This document shows positions 53,335-62,554 of a stretch of 63,825 bases of DNA, in pieces (positions within the stretch are counted from its first letter, which is position 1; each line of letters opens with the position of its first letter). Source of the stretch: Pseudomonadota bacterium (lineage in GTDB: Bacteria > Pseudomonadota > Gammaproteobacteria > Steroidobacterales > Steroidobacteraceae); NCBI GenBank assembly GCA_023391335.1, contig JAEWBG010000032.1:1-63825 (forward strand), written 5' to 3'. The position numbers and the translations under genes are program-made. The notes under the pieces are model-generated. The model did no database searches and was not told the origin of the DNA. It was given only the letters and a program-made list of their open reading frames with translations.

Positions 53335-54426
53335 ATGAGTCATCCAACTACCTACTGGCATGTTCTCGAAGATGGTCGCATCCAATGTGACGTCTGTCCG
53401 CGGCATTGCAAGATGCATGAAGGCCAACGCGGGCTATGTTTTGTACGCGGCGTGGAAGGACGCGAGGTCAAACTCTTCACGTACGGACGCTCGAGCGGTT
53501 TTTGTGTCGACCCGATCGAGAAGAAGCCGCTGAATCATTTTTTTCCGGGTACGTCGGTTTTGTCGTTCGGTACGGCAGGATGCAATCTTGCCTGCAAGTT
53601 CTGTCAGAACTGGGATATGAGCAAGTCGCGGGAGATGGATACGCTCGCCGATCGGGCGAGCCCGCAAATGCTGGCGCGTACTGCTCAAGGACTGGGGTGC
53701 AAGAGCGTCGCGTTCACGTACAACGATCCGGTGATCTTCATGGAGTACGCGATCGATGTCGCGAAAGCATGCCGTGAAGTGGGAGTGCAGAGTGTCGCGG
53801 TGACGGCCGGCTACATGTCCGCTGAGCCGCGCAAAGAGTTTTACTCGTACATGGACGCAGCGAATGTCGACCTGAAAGCGTTTACTGAGCGCTTCTATCG
53901 ACATGTCTGCGGTGCGGAGCTGCATGAAGTGCTCGATACGCTCGTGTATATCAAACACGAGACGAATGTTTGGTTGGAGCTGACGACCTTACTGATTCCG
54001 GGTGAAAACGATTCCAGCCAAGAGATCGAGGAACTCACCCGCTGGGTGGCGACGAATCTAGGTCTTGACGTACCGCTGCACTTTACTGCGTTTCATCCCG
54101 ATTGGAAGATGCGCGACAAATCGCATACGCCGCCCGCGACGCTGACGAACGCCCGCCGCATCGCATTGGATAACGGCTTGCACTACGTCTACACCGGCAA
54201 CGTGCACGACTCAGAAGGTGCGAGCACGTACTGTCCAAACTGTCATGCACGAGTGATTGAGCGAGATTGGTATGTGCTCGGCGAATGGAATCTCGATGCG
54301 AGCGGATGCTGCAAATCCTGCGGGACTGCTATTAGCGGTCGTTTCGAGACAAGGCCGGGCATCTGGGGCGCCCGGCGCTTGCCGGTTCGCCTCGGCGATG
54401 CCGAATTCGCTCTGGAGAATCGGTGA
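53335..54426 (+). CDS. amrS: Radical SAM enzyme of the AmmeMemoRadiSam system
   Basis: This 363-residue enzyme has the cluster motif in GCNLACKFCQNWD (C-x3-C-x2-C). An N-terminal Cys-rich lead-in (CDVCPRHCKMHEGQRGLCFVR) and a C-terminal zinc-ribbon-like stretch (CPNCHARV and CCKSCGTAI) are typical of the AmmeMemoRadiSam subgroup. It resembles pyruvate-formate-lyase-activating enzymes, but no glycyl-radical enzyme is nearby. Divergent transcription from genes A and B supports a joint function. The start is ATG 53335. The gene ends at a large inverted repeat. Confidence 0.92.
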   Translation: MSHPTTYWHVLEDGRIQCDVCPRHCKMHEGQRGLCFVRGVEGREVKLFTYGRSSGFCVDPIEKKPLNHFFPGTSVLSFGTAGCNLACKFCQNWDMSKSREMDTLADRASPQMLARTAQGLGCKSVAFTYNDPVIFMEYAIDVAKACREVGVQSVAVTAGYMSAEPRKEFYSYMDAANVDLKAFTERFYRHVCGAELHEVLDTLVYIKHETNVWLELTTLLIPGENDSSQEIEELTRWVATNLGLDVPLHFTAFHPDWKMRDKSHTPPATLTNARRIALDNGLHYVYTGNVHDSEGASTYCPNCHARVIERDWYVLGEWNLDASGCCKSCGTAISGRFETRPGIWGARRLPVRLGDAEFALENR

Positions 54427-54516
54427 GAGAAGTGAGGAAGTGAGGCGTGAACAGTGCAATTCGTCATTGCACTATAAGTCGGCACATCTCACTCCCTCAC
54501 CTCTCACTTGCTCACC
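54422..54516. repeat. Large inverted repeat made of GTGAG/CTCAC units
   Basis: The left side holds GTGAGAGAA, GTGAGGAA and GTGAGGC units in tandem; the right side holds CTCACTCC, CTCACCT, CTCACTTG and CTCACC. The core, AGTGCAAT-TCGTC-ATTGCACT (54453-54473), is a perfect eight-base hairpin, and GGTGAG/CTCACC close the whole. It fills the convergent gap between the radical SAM and barrel genes, the same setting as 6642-6770. Confidence 0.65.
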
Positions 54517-54521
54517 GTAGA

Positions 54522-55139
54522 TCAGAAGCGCCACGCTCCTGAGAGCCACAACGCGTCCGCATCATCCACCACGCTGCTGTCGATACGCTCGTATTCCAAA
54601 CGTACGTTCAAGTGCTGCAAGAACGTCACGCCAACGCCAGCGCCATACATAAAGTCGCTCTCACTCGAGCTCGAGTCCACGATGTCCTGGCTGAGAGGCT
54701 GATCGAAGTTGTACGACTGATCGACGTCGTAGAAGTAATAACCCGCCTTGCCGAACAACTCCACCGGACCGAGCGGAATCGTGCCGATTACATAGGGCGC
54801 GAAGCCGCTGATGCTCACGTCGTAGTTGCCGCCGGATCCGGAGGCTGTGGTCGAATTTCCACCCCTGAACGTGCCGTTGACGCTGCCGAAATCGATGTAG
54901 GCGAGTTCGAGCGACAGGAATGGATTGAATCGCCAGCCGACGAATGCTTTCCAGCTATTGTCGTCATCGTCGAGCTTTTGAATCGCTTCATCCGTTTGAT
55001 CCACGTCGTCGATCTGCACATTGAATTGACCGACACCTGCGCCGACATAAAGGCCTGCGTCGTTCTGTTCCTGCGCGAATGCACTACTCGCCGACAGCGA
55101 AAGTGCCACTGCGGCAGCGGCTGAAATTGCGTACTTCAT
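54522..55139 (-). CDS. Outer-membrane beta-barrel protein (OmpW/OmpA-like)
   Basis: This 205-residue protein has a signal peptide (ISAAAAVALSLSASSAFA) and a small eight-stranded barrel pattern: GLYVGAGVGQFNVQ at the start, SWKAFVGWRFNPFLSLELAY in the middle, and an aromatic-ended C-terminal strand (ALWLSGAWRF). The terminal Phe fits a BAM signal. I set the start at ATG 55139 because GGAGA precedes it. An exact EcfG-type promoter is 70 bases upstream, so it is a probable stress-regulon gene. The ligand is unknown. Confidence 0.88.
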   Translation of the reverse strand: MKYAISAAAAVALSLSASSAFAQEQNDAGLYVGAGVGQFNVQIDDVDQTDEAIQKLDDDDNSWKAFVGWRFNPFLSLELAYIDFGSVNGTFRGGNSTTASGSGGNYDVSISGFAPYVIGTIPLGPVELFGKAGYYFYDVDQSYNFDQPLSQDIVDSSSSESDFMYGAGVGVTFLQHLNVRLEYERIDSSVVDDADALWLSGAWRF

Positions 55140-55208
55140 AAGCTCGTCTCCTCTGTCAAAGCTGAAAGCGTCGCATGTTGTAACGACGCACCTGATAGTT
55201 GAGAGGAA

Positions 55209-55234
55209 AACGCAATCGATATAGGCGCAGTTCC
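55209..55234 (-). promoter_or_regulatory. EcfG-type promoter of the barrel gene
   Basis: On the minus strand GGAAC (plus-strand 55230-55234), 17 bases, CGTT (55209-55212) match the consensus exactly. The gene start lies 70 bases downstream. Confidence 0.75.
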
Positions 55235-55312
55235 TGCGCGCACGCGTGCAATTGCTACAGCGAAACTGCGGTGTCGCGAGTGCGACACATAGGTGTGAAT
55301 GTATGTCGAGAC

Positions 55313-56737
55313 CTATTGGCCGAAGACCCAACGAATCAGTTCCGCATGAACCGATTCGCCGGTGCCGGTGTGCGCGCCCGGATGATTGATGAAGATGACG
55401 ACGACGAATGTTTTTCCCGAGGCAGCATTCACAAATCCAGCGAGCGCACTCACGTCATCTAGATGCCCAGTCTTCAGACGAATTCGTCCTTGCATGCCGG
55501 CTGCGTTGAAGCGATTGCGAAGAGTTCCATCCGTCGCGGAGAGCGGCAGCGAAGCGGCGAACTCGGGCATGAATGGACTGTGCCACGCGACATCCAGCAT
55601 CTCGCCGATACCACGGGCGGTGACGCGTTCTGCACGCGAAAGACCAGAGCCGTTATCGAGGACGAATCCAGGCATCGCGATGTTGTGGGTGCGCAGCCAA
55701 GTGCGCAACGCGCTGCGGCCGCCCTCGGTGGTGGCGGGTGCGCCGACGCGCTCTGCTGCAATCGTGAGAAGCAGATGACGTGCCATCACGTTGTTGGAGT
55801 ATTTATTCACGAGGCGAATCACCTCGGCGAGCGGTAGCGAATCGAATTCGTAGAGCAATGTCGCATTGCTGGGCACGGTCGCGATGCGGCTCGCACCGAG
55901 AATAGCTCCGCCTGATTGCGTCCACAGTGTGCGAAACGTGCCGTAAGCGTAATCGGGTGCGTTCATGATGGCGCGGGAGATCGTGAAGCTGCCGCATGCC
56001 AGCGGAAAATCGCCGCTCACGACGAGTGTCCTTGCGTCGTCCTTGGATTCTGCGAACTGCACACCGCCGGCACCGCCTCCGCATCTGCCGGGGATTTGGC
56101 GCACCTCGTTGCGTAGTTGCAAATTCGCGGGTAGTGGATTTGCCGTGATCAACGGATGCGCACGTTCCGGGTTTGCTATGACGGTGAAGCGTGAGGTCTG
56201 GAAGCTCACCATCAACGCATCCGGCAGCACGTTGTAGCTGCGAAATGGCTGAGCATCGAAGTCGGCGCGGCTTGCGAGTACCGGTGCGAAGTAGCTGTTG
56301 TCGATGACAATGTCGCCGTCGATCTTGGCGAGTCCTTGTTCGCGCAGGCCCTGCACGAAGCTCCACCAGCGCTCGCTCGTCATGTAGGGATCGCCGGTTC
56401 CGACAAGATATAGATCGCCGTGCAGTACGCCGTTCGTCACCCGTCCGCTTGCATAAGCACGCGTCTTCCACGTGTAGGCGGGACCGAGCATGTCCAGCGC
56501 TGCGAACGTCGTCAGCACCTTGATCGTCGAAGCGGGGCTGCGCGGCGTATCGATGGCTTGATCGACCACCACTTCATTACTGTTGGCGTCGGGAACGTAG
56601 ATGCTCACGTCGCGGGCAGGGATGCCGACGCGTTCCATTGCACGCGCGACCGACGGCGGCAGTTGAGCCGCGTACGCGGGTAGCACGAAACCGAGCAAAA
56701 CGCTTATCGCATAGGCGATACGGCGCGACACATTCAT
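55313..56737 (-). CDS. dacB: D-Ala-D-Ala carboxypeptidase/endopeptidase, PBP4 family
   Basis: This 474-residue class C penicillin-binding protein has a signal peptide (cleaved near AYAAQLPP). The active-site motifs are S-x-x-K in SPASTIKVL, S-x-N in KYSNNVMARHL, and K-T-G in RLKTGHLDD. The long insertion between the first two motifs is typical of PBP4/DacB. It trims or cleaves peptidoglycan cross-links in the periplasm. I take ATG 56737, because the longer frame adds 88 residues unlike a signal peptide. It is divergent from the DUF502 gene. Confidence 0.92.
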   Translation of the reverse strand: MNVSRRIAYAISVLLGFVLPAYAAQLPPSVARAMERVGIPARDVSIYVPDANSNEVVVDQAIDTPRSPASTIKVLTTFAALDMLGPAYTWKTRAYASGRVTNGVLHGDLYLVGTGDPYMTSERWWSFVQGLREQGLAKIDGDIVIDNSYFAPVLASRADFDAQPFRSYNVLPDALMVSFQTSRFTVIANPERAHPLITANPLPANLQLRNEVRQIPGRCGGGAGGVQFAESKDDARTLVVSGDFPLACGSFTISRAIMNAPDYAYGTFRTLWTQSGGAILGASRIATVPSNATLLYEFDSLPLAEVIRLVNKYSNNVMARHLLLTIAAERVGAPATTEGGRSALRTWLRTHNIAMPGFVLDNGSGLSRAERVTARGIGEMLDVAWHSPFMPEFAASLPLSATDGTLRNRFNAAGMQGRIRLKTGHLDDVSALAGFVNAASGKTFVVVIFINHPGAHTGTGESVHAELIRWVFGQ

Positions 56738-56897
56738 CTCGACACAGGATTCGCGAAGTAGGGCGCGCAAGAATACCGAGCGCAATCGTGCAAAGCGATG
56801 AGCCGGCTGATGAACCTTCGGTCGCGCATTTCTATTCGCGTTGCGTTGGCCGCATACTTCGCGCCTACGCGGCTCACCGTCGCCGCCGGAGCGCCCA

Positions 56898-57521
56898 ATG
56901 CGTCGTTTGTGGAATACCTTTCTCAAAGGCCTCGCCGCGATTCTGCCGATCGGCCTGACGGTCTTCGTCGTCTTTTGGCTCGGTCGAACGGCGGAACGCA
57001 TTCTCGGCGGCCCGTTGAAAGTCGTGTTGCCGTCCGATAGCTATTGGCCGGGTCTGGGATTGCTCGTCGCTTGCGCAATCATTTTGCTCGTAGGCGTGAT
57101 CGTCGATGCGTACATCGTGAAGCGGATATTTCGTTTCGGCGAGAAAGTGTTCGCACGCATTCCGATCGTCAAAACGATTTTCGGCGCCTTTAAAGATGTG
57201 TCGCGGTTTCTGCCCATTGGCGGCAAAGGCCGCGACTTGCGCCGCGTGGTTTGGTGGACATTCGGTAGCGCGCGCGTGATTGGATTCGTCACGGAAGAAC
57301 ACGTGAGTCCGCGTTTATTTGGGGAGAGCTCCGCCGACCTGGTCGCCGTGTATTTCCCGATGAGCTATCAAATTGGCGGATACACACTCTACTTGCCAAG
57401 GCACGAACTGGTCGAAACCGATCTTTCCGTCGAAGAAGCAATGCGCATGATCTTGATCGGCGGCGTCACCTCGCAGGGTGCAGCGGGGTCTGCCGCGAGC
57501 GATGTGCCGACCTCGTCGTAG
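56898..57521 (+). CDS. DUF502 family membrane protein
   Basis: This 207-residue protein has two membrane helices near the N-terminus (AAILPIGLTVFVVFWLG and LGLLVACAIILLVGVIVDAYI). The conserved DUF502 core follows: RIPIVKTIFGAFKDVS and the SSADLVAVYFPMSYQIGGYTLYLPR part. ATG 56898 was chosen over the longer frame because homologues begin at RRLWNTFLKGL. Function unknown; relatives occur in many Gram-negatives and chloroplasts. It is followed nine bases later by a DNA glycosylase gene. Confidence 0.88.
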   Translation: MRRLWNTFLKGLAAILPIGLTVFVVFWLGRTAERILGGPLKVVLPSDSYWPGLGLLVACAIILLVGVIVDAYIVKRIFRFGEKVFARIPIVKTIFGAFKDVSRFLPIGGKGRDLRRVVWWTFGSARVIGFVTEEHVSPRLFGESSADLVAVYFPMSYQIGGYTLYLPRHELVETDLSVEEAMRMILIGGVTSQGAAGSAASDVPTSS

Positions 57522-57530
57522 CGCGGCTGC

Positions 57531-58313
57531 GTGGAGACGATCGCAGTCAAAGTGGGTGCACCGTTCCCGTGGGCGCGCTTACTGCAATATCTATCGCACC
57601 GAATGATTCCAGGTGCCGAGCGCATCGAAGGCTCAAGCTACATTCGGCGCTTTGGCGATCGGGAGGCGATGGTCGGATTCGATGAATCCAGCTGCTCACT
57701 GCGGATTCAATGCGACGCCGTTATTGCGGAGCATACCGTCCGGCGCGTGCGGGTTCTGTTCGATGTCGAGCACGATGCCGCGCGGATCGATGCTTTCTTA
57801 AGCCGGCACGAGCCCCTAGGGCAATTCGTGCGAGCGTGTCCGGGCTTGCGTCCGCTGGGCACTTGGTCGCCGTTTGAGCTCTGCTGCCGCACCATCCTCG
57901 GTCAGCAAGTGACGGTGGCAGCCGCAAACACATTGATGGGCAGATTGATCCAGCGCTGCGGCAGCCTTACTCCCGAAGCGGTTCTCGCAGCCGACTTGCA
58001 GAAGCTGGGCATGCCAGGCGCACGCGTGCGGACGCTGCTCGCATTCGCAAGCGCAGCGAAAGAGCGCAAAGTGAATCTCGATGGATCGTGGTCCGATATC
58101 GATGCCGCACTCGCCGAGCTGCCGGGCTTCGGGCCTTGGACTCGCACCTATCTTGCGATTCGTCTTGGGCGCGAAGCGGATGCATTCCCTGCCAGCGACA
58201 TTGGTCTGCTGCGTGCGGTGGGCGCGTCCTCGTCGGCAGAGCTACTCCAGCTCGCCGAATCTTGGCGACCGTTTCGCGCGTATGCAGCGGCCTATCTGTG
58301 GATGCATGGCTAG
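57531..58313 (+). CDS. alkA: DNA-3-methyladenine glycosylase II (AlkA-like)
   Basis: This 260-residue repair enzyme removes alkylated bases. The helix-hairpin-helix element reads LPGFGPWTRTYLAIR, and the catalytic Asp is in DAFPASDIGLLRA. PLGTWSPFELCCRTILGQQVT is the conserved entry segment of AlkA. The start is GTG 57531, nine bases after the DUF502 stop, so both may be one transcript. There is no N-terminal Ada-like methyltransferase fusion. Confidence 0.9.
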   Translation: METIAVKVGAPFPWARLLQYLSHRMIPGAERIEGSSYIRRFGDREAMVGFDESSCSLRIQCDAVIAEHTVRRVRVLFDVEHDAARIDAFLSRHEPLGQFVRACPGLRPLGTWSPFELCCRTILGQQVTVAAANTLMGRLIQRCGSLTPEAVLAADLQKLGMPGARVRTLLAFASAAKERKVNLDGSWSDIDAALAELPGFGPWTRTYLAIRLGREADAFPASDIGLLRAVGASSSAELLQLAESWRPFRAYAAAYLWMHG

Positions 58314-58486
58314 CCATGTGTCTCGCTTTTCGAAGCGTCGCTCGATTTGGTGTGAACTAGCTCTCGACCTGCCAATTCTTGTCACCTGCGATTTGTGGGG
58401 CGCTTAACAATTTGCGCTCGCGCTCCTCGTCCTCAAAGCAACTACTGTTACGATCTCTACAGGGTTGCAACATCACATATCGAATC

Positions 58487-60520
58487 GTGGCAGGCGAAAA
58501 CCTTCGACAATTGCGAGTTCTGCATCTGGTCAGCAGCGGTGGCGTTGCGAAGTCGTTACAGCAGACGCTTTTCATGCCGTTGCTGACGCGCTTGCCGAAG
58601 CAGCGAGTGAAATCGCAAGTGGCGTGCTTGTCGCCGGGTGCTGTCCCGGCAGCCGTGCTGCGGCAACAAGGTGTACCGGTACACGATCTCGCGCTCTCGC
58701 GTCGGCGCTTCGCGCTGGGCGCGTTCAAGCAGCTCGTCAATCACGCCAAGATCTTTCGTCCCGACGTCATTCAGGCTTGGGGTCACACCGCGCAAATTCT
58801 CTCGATCGGATTGCGTAAGCGTTGCGCTTGGAGTCCGAAGGTCGTCTGGACCGTGACCGAAACGACTCCGCTGCCGCGTGGCGCCGGCTTCATCGATCGG
58901 CAAAAGCTGAAATACGCCGCCAGGTTCGCCGCGCTAGCCAACCGGGTCGTCTACGCCTCCGAGGCGAGCGCTGCGCAGCATCGGCGCGTGTCGTTCCCGG
59001 AAGACGGTCATGCCGTCATTCCGCCGGGTCTCGATGCAACACGTTTCAAGCCTGACTTCCACGCGCGCGTGAAATATCGCGAGCAGCTGAATCTGCCGCA
59101 GGATGCGTTCGTCGTCGGCATGGTCGGCGCATTTCAGCCGGAGTTCGATCACGCGACGTTGTTGAAAGGAGTCGGCGAGCTCATCAAAACGAATCCGCAC
59201 GTATATCTATTGTTGGCGGGGCACGGCATTCAGCGCGGCAATGCGCCGTTGATGGCAATGGTGGGTGGCGGCACGCTCGGCACGCGCACGCAGTTGCTTG
59301 GAGAGATTTCTGATGTCTCGGCGTTCTACAACGCTTGCGACGTGGCGTGTTCCAGTGCGCTCACCGACACCGAGCGCATGTCGCTCGTTACCGCCATGTT
59401 GTGCGGCGTACCGTGTGTCGCCACGGGCATGGGCGCGCAGGGCGAAGTGATCGGGCAGTTCGGTGTCGCCATCGAACCCGGCAGTCCGCAAGCTTTCATT
59501 CGCGGGATCAATCGCATCATGCAGTTGACGCCGGAGAAGCGCACCTTCATGGCGCAGAACGCGCGCAAGCACGCGCTGGAAAATTTCGTAAACGTGCGAT
59601 CGCTGCAGAAGTATCTGCAGGTCTACTACGATTTGATCGGTCGCGAGTCGCTCGTCGAAGAAGACGTACCGACACCTGAAGTCGATCTGACGTTGCCCGT
59701 GCGCCCGGCCATGCCGGTGGAGACGGCGGAAACATCAGCGAAGCGCAAGAAGAACACGCTGGTGGAAATCTCCGATCCGGATTCGTTGGAGAACTTGGCG
59801 CGCGTACCGACGGAAGCTCCCAAACAGGACGTGCCGAAGCACGAATCCGATGTGCTCAGCGATTTTGAAATCGCGACCAGCACGAGCAGTAGCATTGCGC
59901 CGCCGACGGAGCGAGTGCGAGCGGCGAAGGCCGATGAAGATCACGAAGATTTGCTGGCACCCGATTTGCTGGCCGCGCCAGTCAAAGAGAGCGTGTTGCC
60001 TGCAGCAGAGAAGCCCTCAGCCGGATCGCCGCCGGTCGCGATCCCGCGTCCCTCGACGCGTCCGCCGGTGTCGCGGACGATTAAAGCGCCCGAGCCTGTG
60101 AAAGACGCGCCCGAGCGCAAATTCCGCGATACGAATCTTGCGACGCTGGCACAGGCGAAGTCTGTTACACGTCCGAGCAGCCCGCAGCTCGTGCCGGTAT
60201 CGAAGCCTGTTGCTGCAGGTGCCGCATCGAAACCGACAGAGACTTCCGCTGCGAGTAAGAGCGCCGATCAGTCGAGTCCGTTCGCGGAGGACATGATCGA
60301 CATGCCGGATCTCATGATCGACAAGGCGGTCGCCGTCTCAACCTCGACGGCAACGGCAACGGAAACGCCACCTGCCACTCCCAGTTCAGATCCGTCGCCG
60401 GTCTCTTCGCATATCGACACATCTAGCGAACAGGGCAGCACGGTGGAAGAGCGCTCAGCCATGCAGCTCGAACTGCTGCCGGATCCGCCGAGCGATCAGA
60501 AACTCGCCACTGGAAGTTAG
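58487..60520 (+). CDS. GT4 glycosyltransferase with a long disordered tail
   Basis: The first 390 residues form a GT-B (family GT4) glycosyltransferase: LHLVSSGGVAKSLQQ near the N-terminus, PDVIQAWGHTAQIL, PPGLDATRFKPD, VGMVGAFQPEFDHATLLKG and a C-terminal acceptor part with YNACDVACSSALTDTERMSL. The last 260 residues are Pro/Ser/Ala/Thr/Lys rich (for example SRTIKAPEPVKDAPERK), without a fold. The start is unclear: GTG 58487 is used; a TTG at 58379 would add 36 residues and TTG 58511 would shorten it. No polysaccharide cluster is adjacent, so the acceptor is unknown. Confidence 0.82.
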   Translation: MAGENLRQLRVLHLVSSGGVAKSLQQTLFMPLLTRLPKQRVKSQVACLSPGAVPAAVLRQQGVPVHDLALSRRRFALGAFKQLVNHAKIFRPDVIQAWGHTAQILSIGLRKRCAWSPKVVWTVTETTPLPRGAGFIDRQKLKYAARFAALANRVVYASEASAAQHRRVSFPEDGHAVIPPGLDATRFKPDFHARVKYREQLNLPQDAFVVGMVGAFQPEFDHATLLKGVGELIKTNPHVYLLLAGHGIQRGNAPLMAMVGGGTLGTRTQLLGEISDVSAFYNACDVACSSALTDTERMSLVTAMLCGVPCVATGMGAQGEVIGQFGVAIEPGSPQAFIRGINRIMQLTPEKRTFMAQNARKHALENFVNVRSLQKYLQVYYDLIGRESLVEEDVPTPEVDLTLPVRPAMPVETAETSAKRKKNTLVEISDPDSLENLARVPTEAPKQDVPKHESDVLSDFEIATSTSSSIAPPTERVRAAKADEDHEDLLAPDLLAAPVKESVLPAAEKPSAGSPPVAIPRPSTRPPVSRTIKAPEPVKDAPERKFRDTNLATLAQAKSVTRPSSPQLVPVSKPVAAGAASKPTETSAASKSADQSSPFAEDMIDMPDLMIDKAVAVSTSTATATETPPATPSSDPSPVSSHIDTSSEQGSTVEERSAMQLELLPDPPSDQKLATGS

Positions 60521-60538
60521 AACCTCTCAGATTCCCTC

Positions 60539-60561
60539 GTGGCCGCGACGGTGACGGCCAC
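60539..60561. terminator. Hairpin between convergent glycosyltransferase and edd genes
   Basis: GTGGCCG and CGGCCAC are separated by nine bases. No T-run follows on either strand, so it is a weak terminator candidate. Confidence 0.35.
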
Positions 60562-60585
60562 ATTTGATTGACTTGGGTTCACGAC

Positions 60586-62412
60586 TTAGGCCAGCGCGAT
60601 CGCGCCTGCTTCGGCATCGCTTGCCGAGCGTCTGAAGCTCGCAAACAACTCCCGGCCAACTCCATGTTCGTTGCCGCTCAAGTCAGGAGCTGGGGTCGCG
60701 CGTGCCTGCAATACCGCGTCCGACACTTTGGCTTCGAGGACCCCTTCGTGACTGTCGAGGCGAATCACATCGCCATCGCGAACGCGATCGAGCATGCCGC
60801 CTGCTAAGCACTCTGGCGTCACATGAATCGCTGCCGGCACCGCGCCCGATGCGCCGGACATGCGTCCGTCCGTGACCAAGGCAACTTTGAATCCGCGGCT
60901 TTGCAACGATGAGAGCGTCGGCGTGAGCTGGTGCAACTCCGGCATCCCATTCGCACGTGGACCTTGATAGCGCACCACGACGACACAGTCGCGATTGAGT
61001 TCGCCCGCTTTGAACGCACGAATCACATCCGCCTGATCGTCGAACACGCGCGCGGGCGCTTCGACGACACGATGCTGTGGCTGCACTGCCGAAGTCTTGA
61101 TCACAGCGCGGCCCAAGTTGCCTTTGAGCAATTTCAAACCGCCGTCGGATCCGAACGGATTCGTGATGGGCCGTAGCACTTCGGTATCGCCGCTCGTCTG
61201 CGGAACATCGCGCCAAGCGAGGCCTTGCTCTGACAGCCAGGGTTCTTGCGTGTATGTCTCGAGTCCCCGACCCATGATCGTCGTGGTGTCCGCGTGCAAT
61301 AGACCTGAAGACAGCAATTCTCGAATCAAGAAGCCGACGCCGCCGGCTGCGTGGAAGTGATTCACGTCGGCACTGCCGTTGGGATAAATGCGTGCTAACA
61401 ACGGCACGACTTCGGACAAATCGTTGAAGTCGTCCCAATTCACCGTGAGCCCGGCCATCCGCGCCATGGCAATCAAATGAATCGTGTGATTCGTCGAGCC
61501 GCCCGTGGCGAGCAGCGCGACGATGGCGTTGACGAAGGCCTTCTCATCGGCAATGCGCGCGAGTGGCAGATAGGTTTCGCCCAACGCAGTGATCTGGGCC
61601 GCACGCTTGGCTGCGGCACTTGTGAGTGCATCGCGCAATGTCGTGTTCGGCGGAACGAAGGCGGCGCCCGGCAAGTGTAGGCCCATCACTTCCATCAACA
61701 CCTGGTTGCTATTTGCCGTGCCGTAGAACGTGCAGGTGCCGGGCGAGTGATAGCTTTGCGCCTCGGATTCGAGCAAGGCATCCCGTCCGACCTTGCCTTC
61801 TGCATACAACTGACGAATGCGTGCTTTCTCTTTGTTAGGAATGCCCGAAGGCATCGGGCCGCCGGGTACGAACACGGTCGGCAGATGGCCAAATGCAAGG
61901 GCCCCCATCAGAAGGCCCGGCACGATCTTGTCGCACACGCCCAGGCACAAGGTGGCGTCGAACATGTTGTGCGACAGTGCGACGCCCGTGGCCATCGCGA
62001 TCACGTCACGGCTGAACAGCGACAACTCCATGCCGGGTTGTCCTTGGGTGACGCCGTCGCACATCGCGGGCACGCCGCCTGCGAACTGAGCGACCGCACC
62101 GACTTCGCGCGCTGCGGCTTTGATCAGCATCGGAAAGCGTTCGAGCGGCCGATGTGCGGAGAGCATGTCGTTATAAGAAGAGACGATTGCGAGGTTCGGC
62201 CAACGCGAAGCGCGCAGTTTCTCTTTATCGACGCCATCCATTGCGGCGAAGCCATGCGCGAGGTTCGTGCAGGACAAACCCCCGCGGATCACATCATTCG
62301 TGCGGGCCCGCTCCATGCGTTCGAGATAGTCCTTGCGAGAGTCGGCGCTGCGCTCGCGGATGCGCTCGGTGACTTCACGCAGACGCTCATGCAAGGGAGC
62401 AACGGATTTCAC
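60586..62412 (-). CDS. edd: 6-Phosphogluconate dehydratase (Entner-Doudoroff)
   Basis: This 608-residue enzyme dehydrates 6-phosphogluconate to KDPG. It belongs to the IlvD/Edd family with a labile 4Fe-4S cluster: cluster cysteines are visible in MCDGVTQGQPGME and LCLGVCDKIVPG, and TGGSTNHTIHLIAMARMAG is the conserved substrate-region signature. The C-terminal barrel contains VVVRYQGPRANGMPELHQL and ALVTDGRMSGASGAVP. Length matches Edd rather than the shorter IlvD. The start is GTG 62412. It is divergent from zwf, so the oxidative entry and the Entner-Doudoroff step share a control region. Confidence 0.95.
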   Translation of the reverse strand: MKSVAPLHERLREVTERIRERSADSRKDYLERMERARTNDVIRGGLSCTNLAHGFAAMDGVDKEKLRASRWPNLAIVSSYNDMLSAHRPLERFPMLIKAAAREVGAVAQFAGGVPAMCDGVTQGQPGMELSLFSRDVIAMATGVALSHNMFDATLCLGVCDKIVPGLLMGALAFGHLPTVFVPGGPMPSGIPNKEKARIRQLYAEGKVGRDALLESEAQSYHSPGTCTFYGTANSNQVLMEVMGLHLPGAAFVPPNTTLRDALTSAAAKRAAQITALGETYLPLARIADEKAFVNAIVALLATGGSTNHTIHLIAMARMAGLTVNWDDFNDLSEVVPLLARIYPNGSADVNHFHAAGGVGFLIRELLSSGLLHADTTTIMGRGLETYTQEPWLSEQGLAWRDVPQTSGDTEVLRPITNPFGSDGGLKLLKGNLGRAVIKTSAVQPQHRVVEAPARVFDDQADVIRAFKAGELNRDCVVVVRYQGPRANGMPELHQLTPTLSSLQSRGFKVALVTDGRMSGASGAVPAAIHVTPECLAGGMLDRVRDGDVIRLDSHEGVLEAKVSDAVLQARATPAPDLSGNEHGVGRELFASFRRSASDAEAGAIALA

Positions 62413-62467
62413 AGATGTAAGACCTCGGAATAGATGCCTGGCCCCGTCAGCGTCGCGTCGAGCGCAA

Positions 62468-62554
62468 CGGGTAAAAAGGGCAGAGCGGATGATGAATGAG
62501 GCGAAGCGCCATTCGCGTGAGCCCGGTGAGCGGTGAATTCTACGTTTTTACCCG
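62468..62554. repeat. Inverted half-sites in the edd/zwf promoter region
   Basis: CGGGTAAAAA (62468-62477) and TTTTTACCCG (62545-62554) are perfect complements 67 bases apart in the divergent region between edd and zwf. They may be paired operator half-sites; no HexR-like palindrome was seen. Confidence 0.3.
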
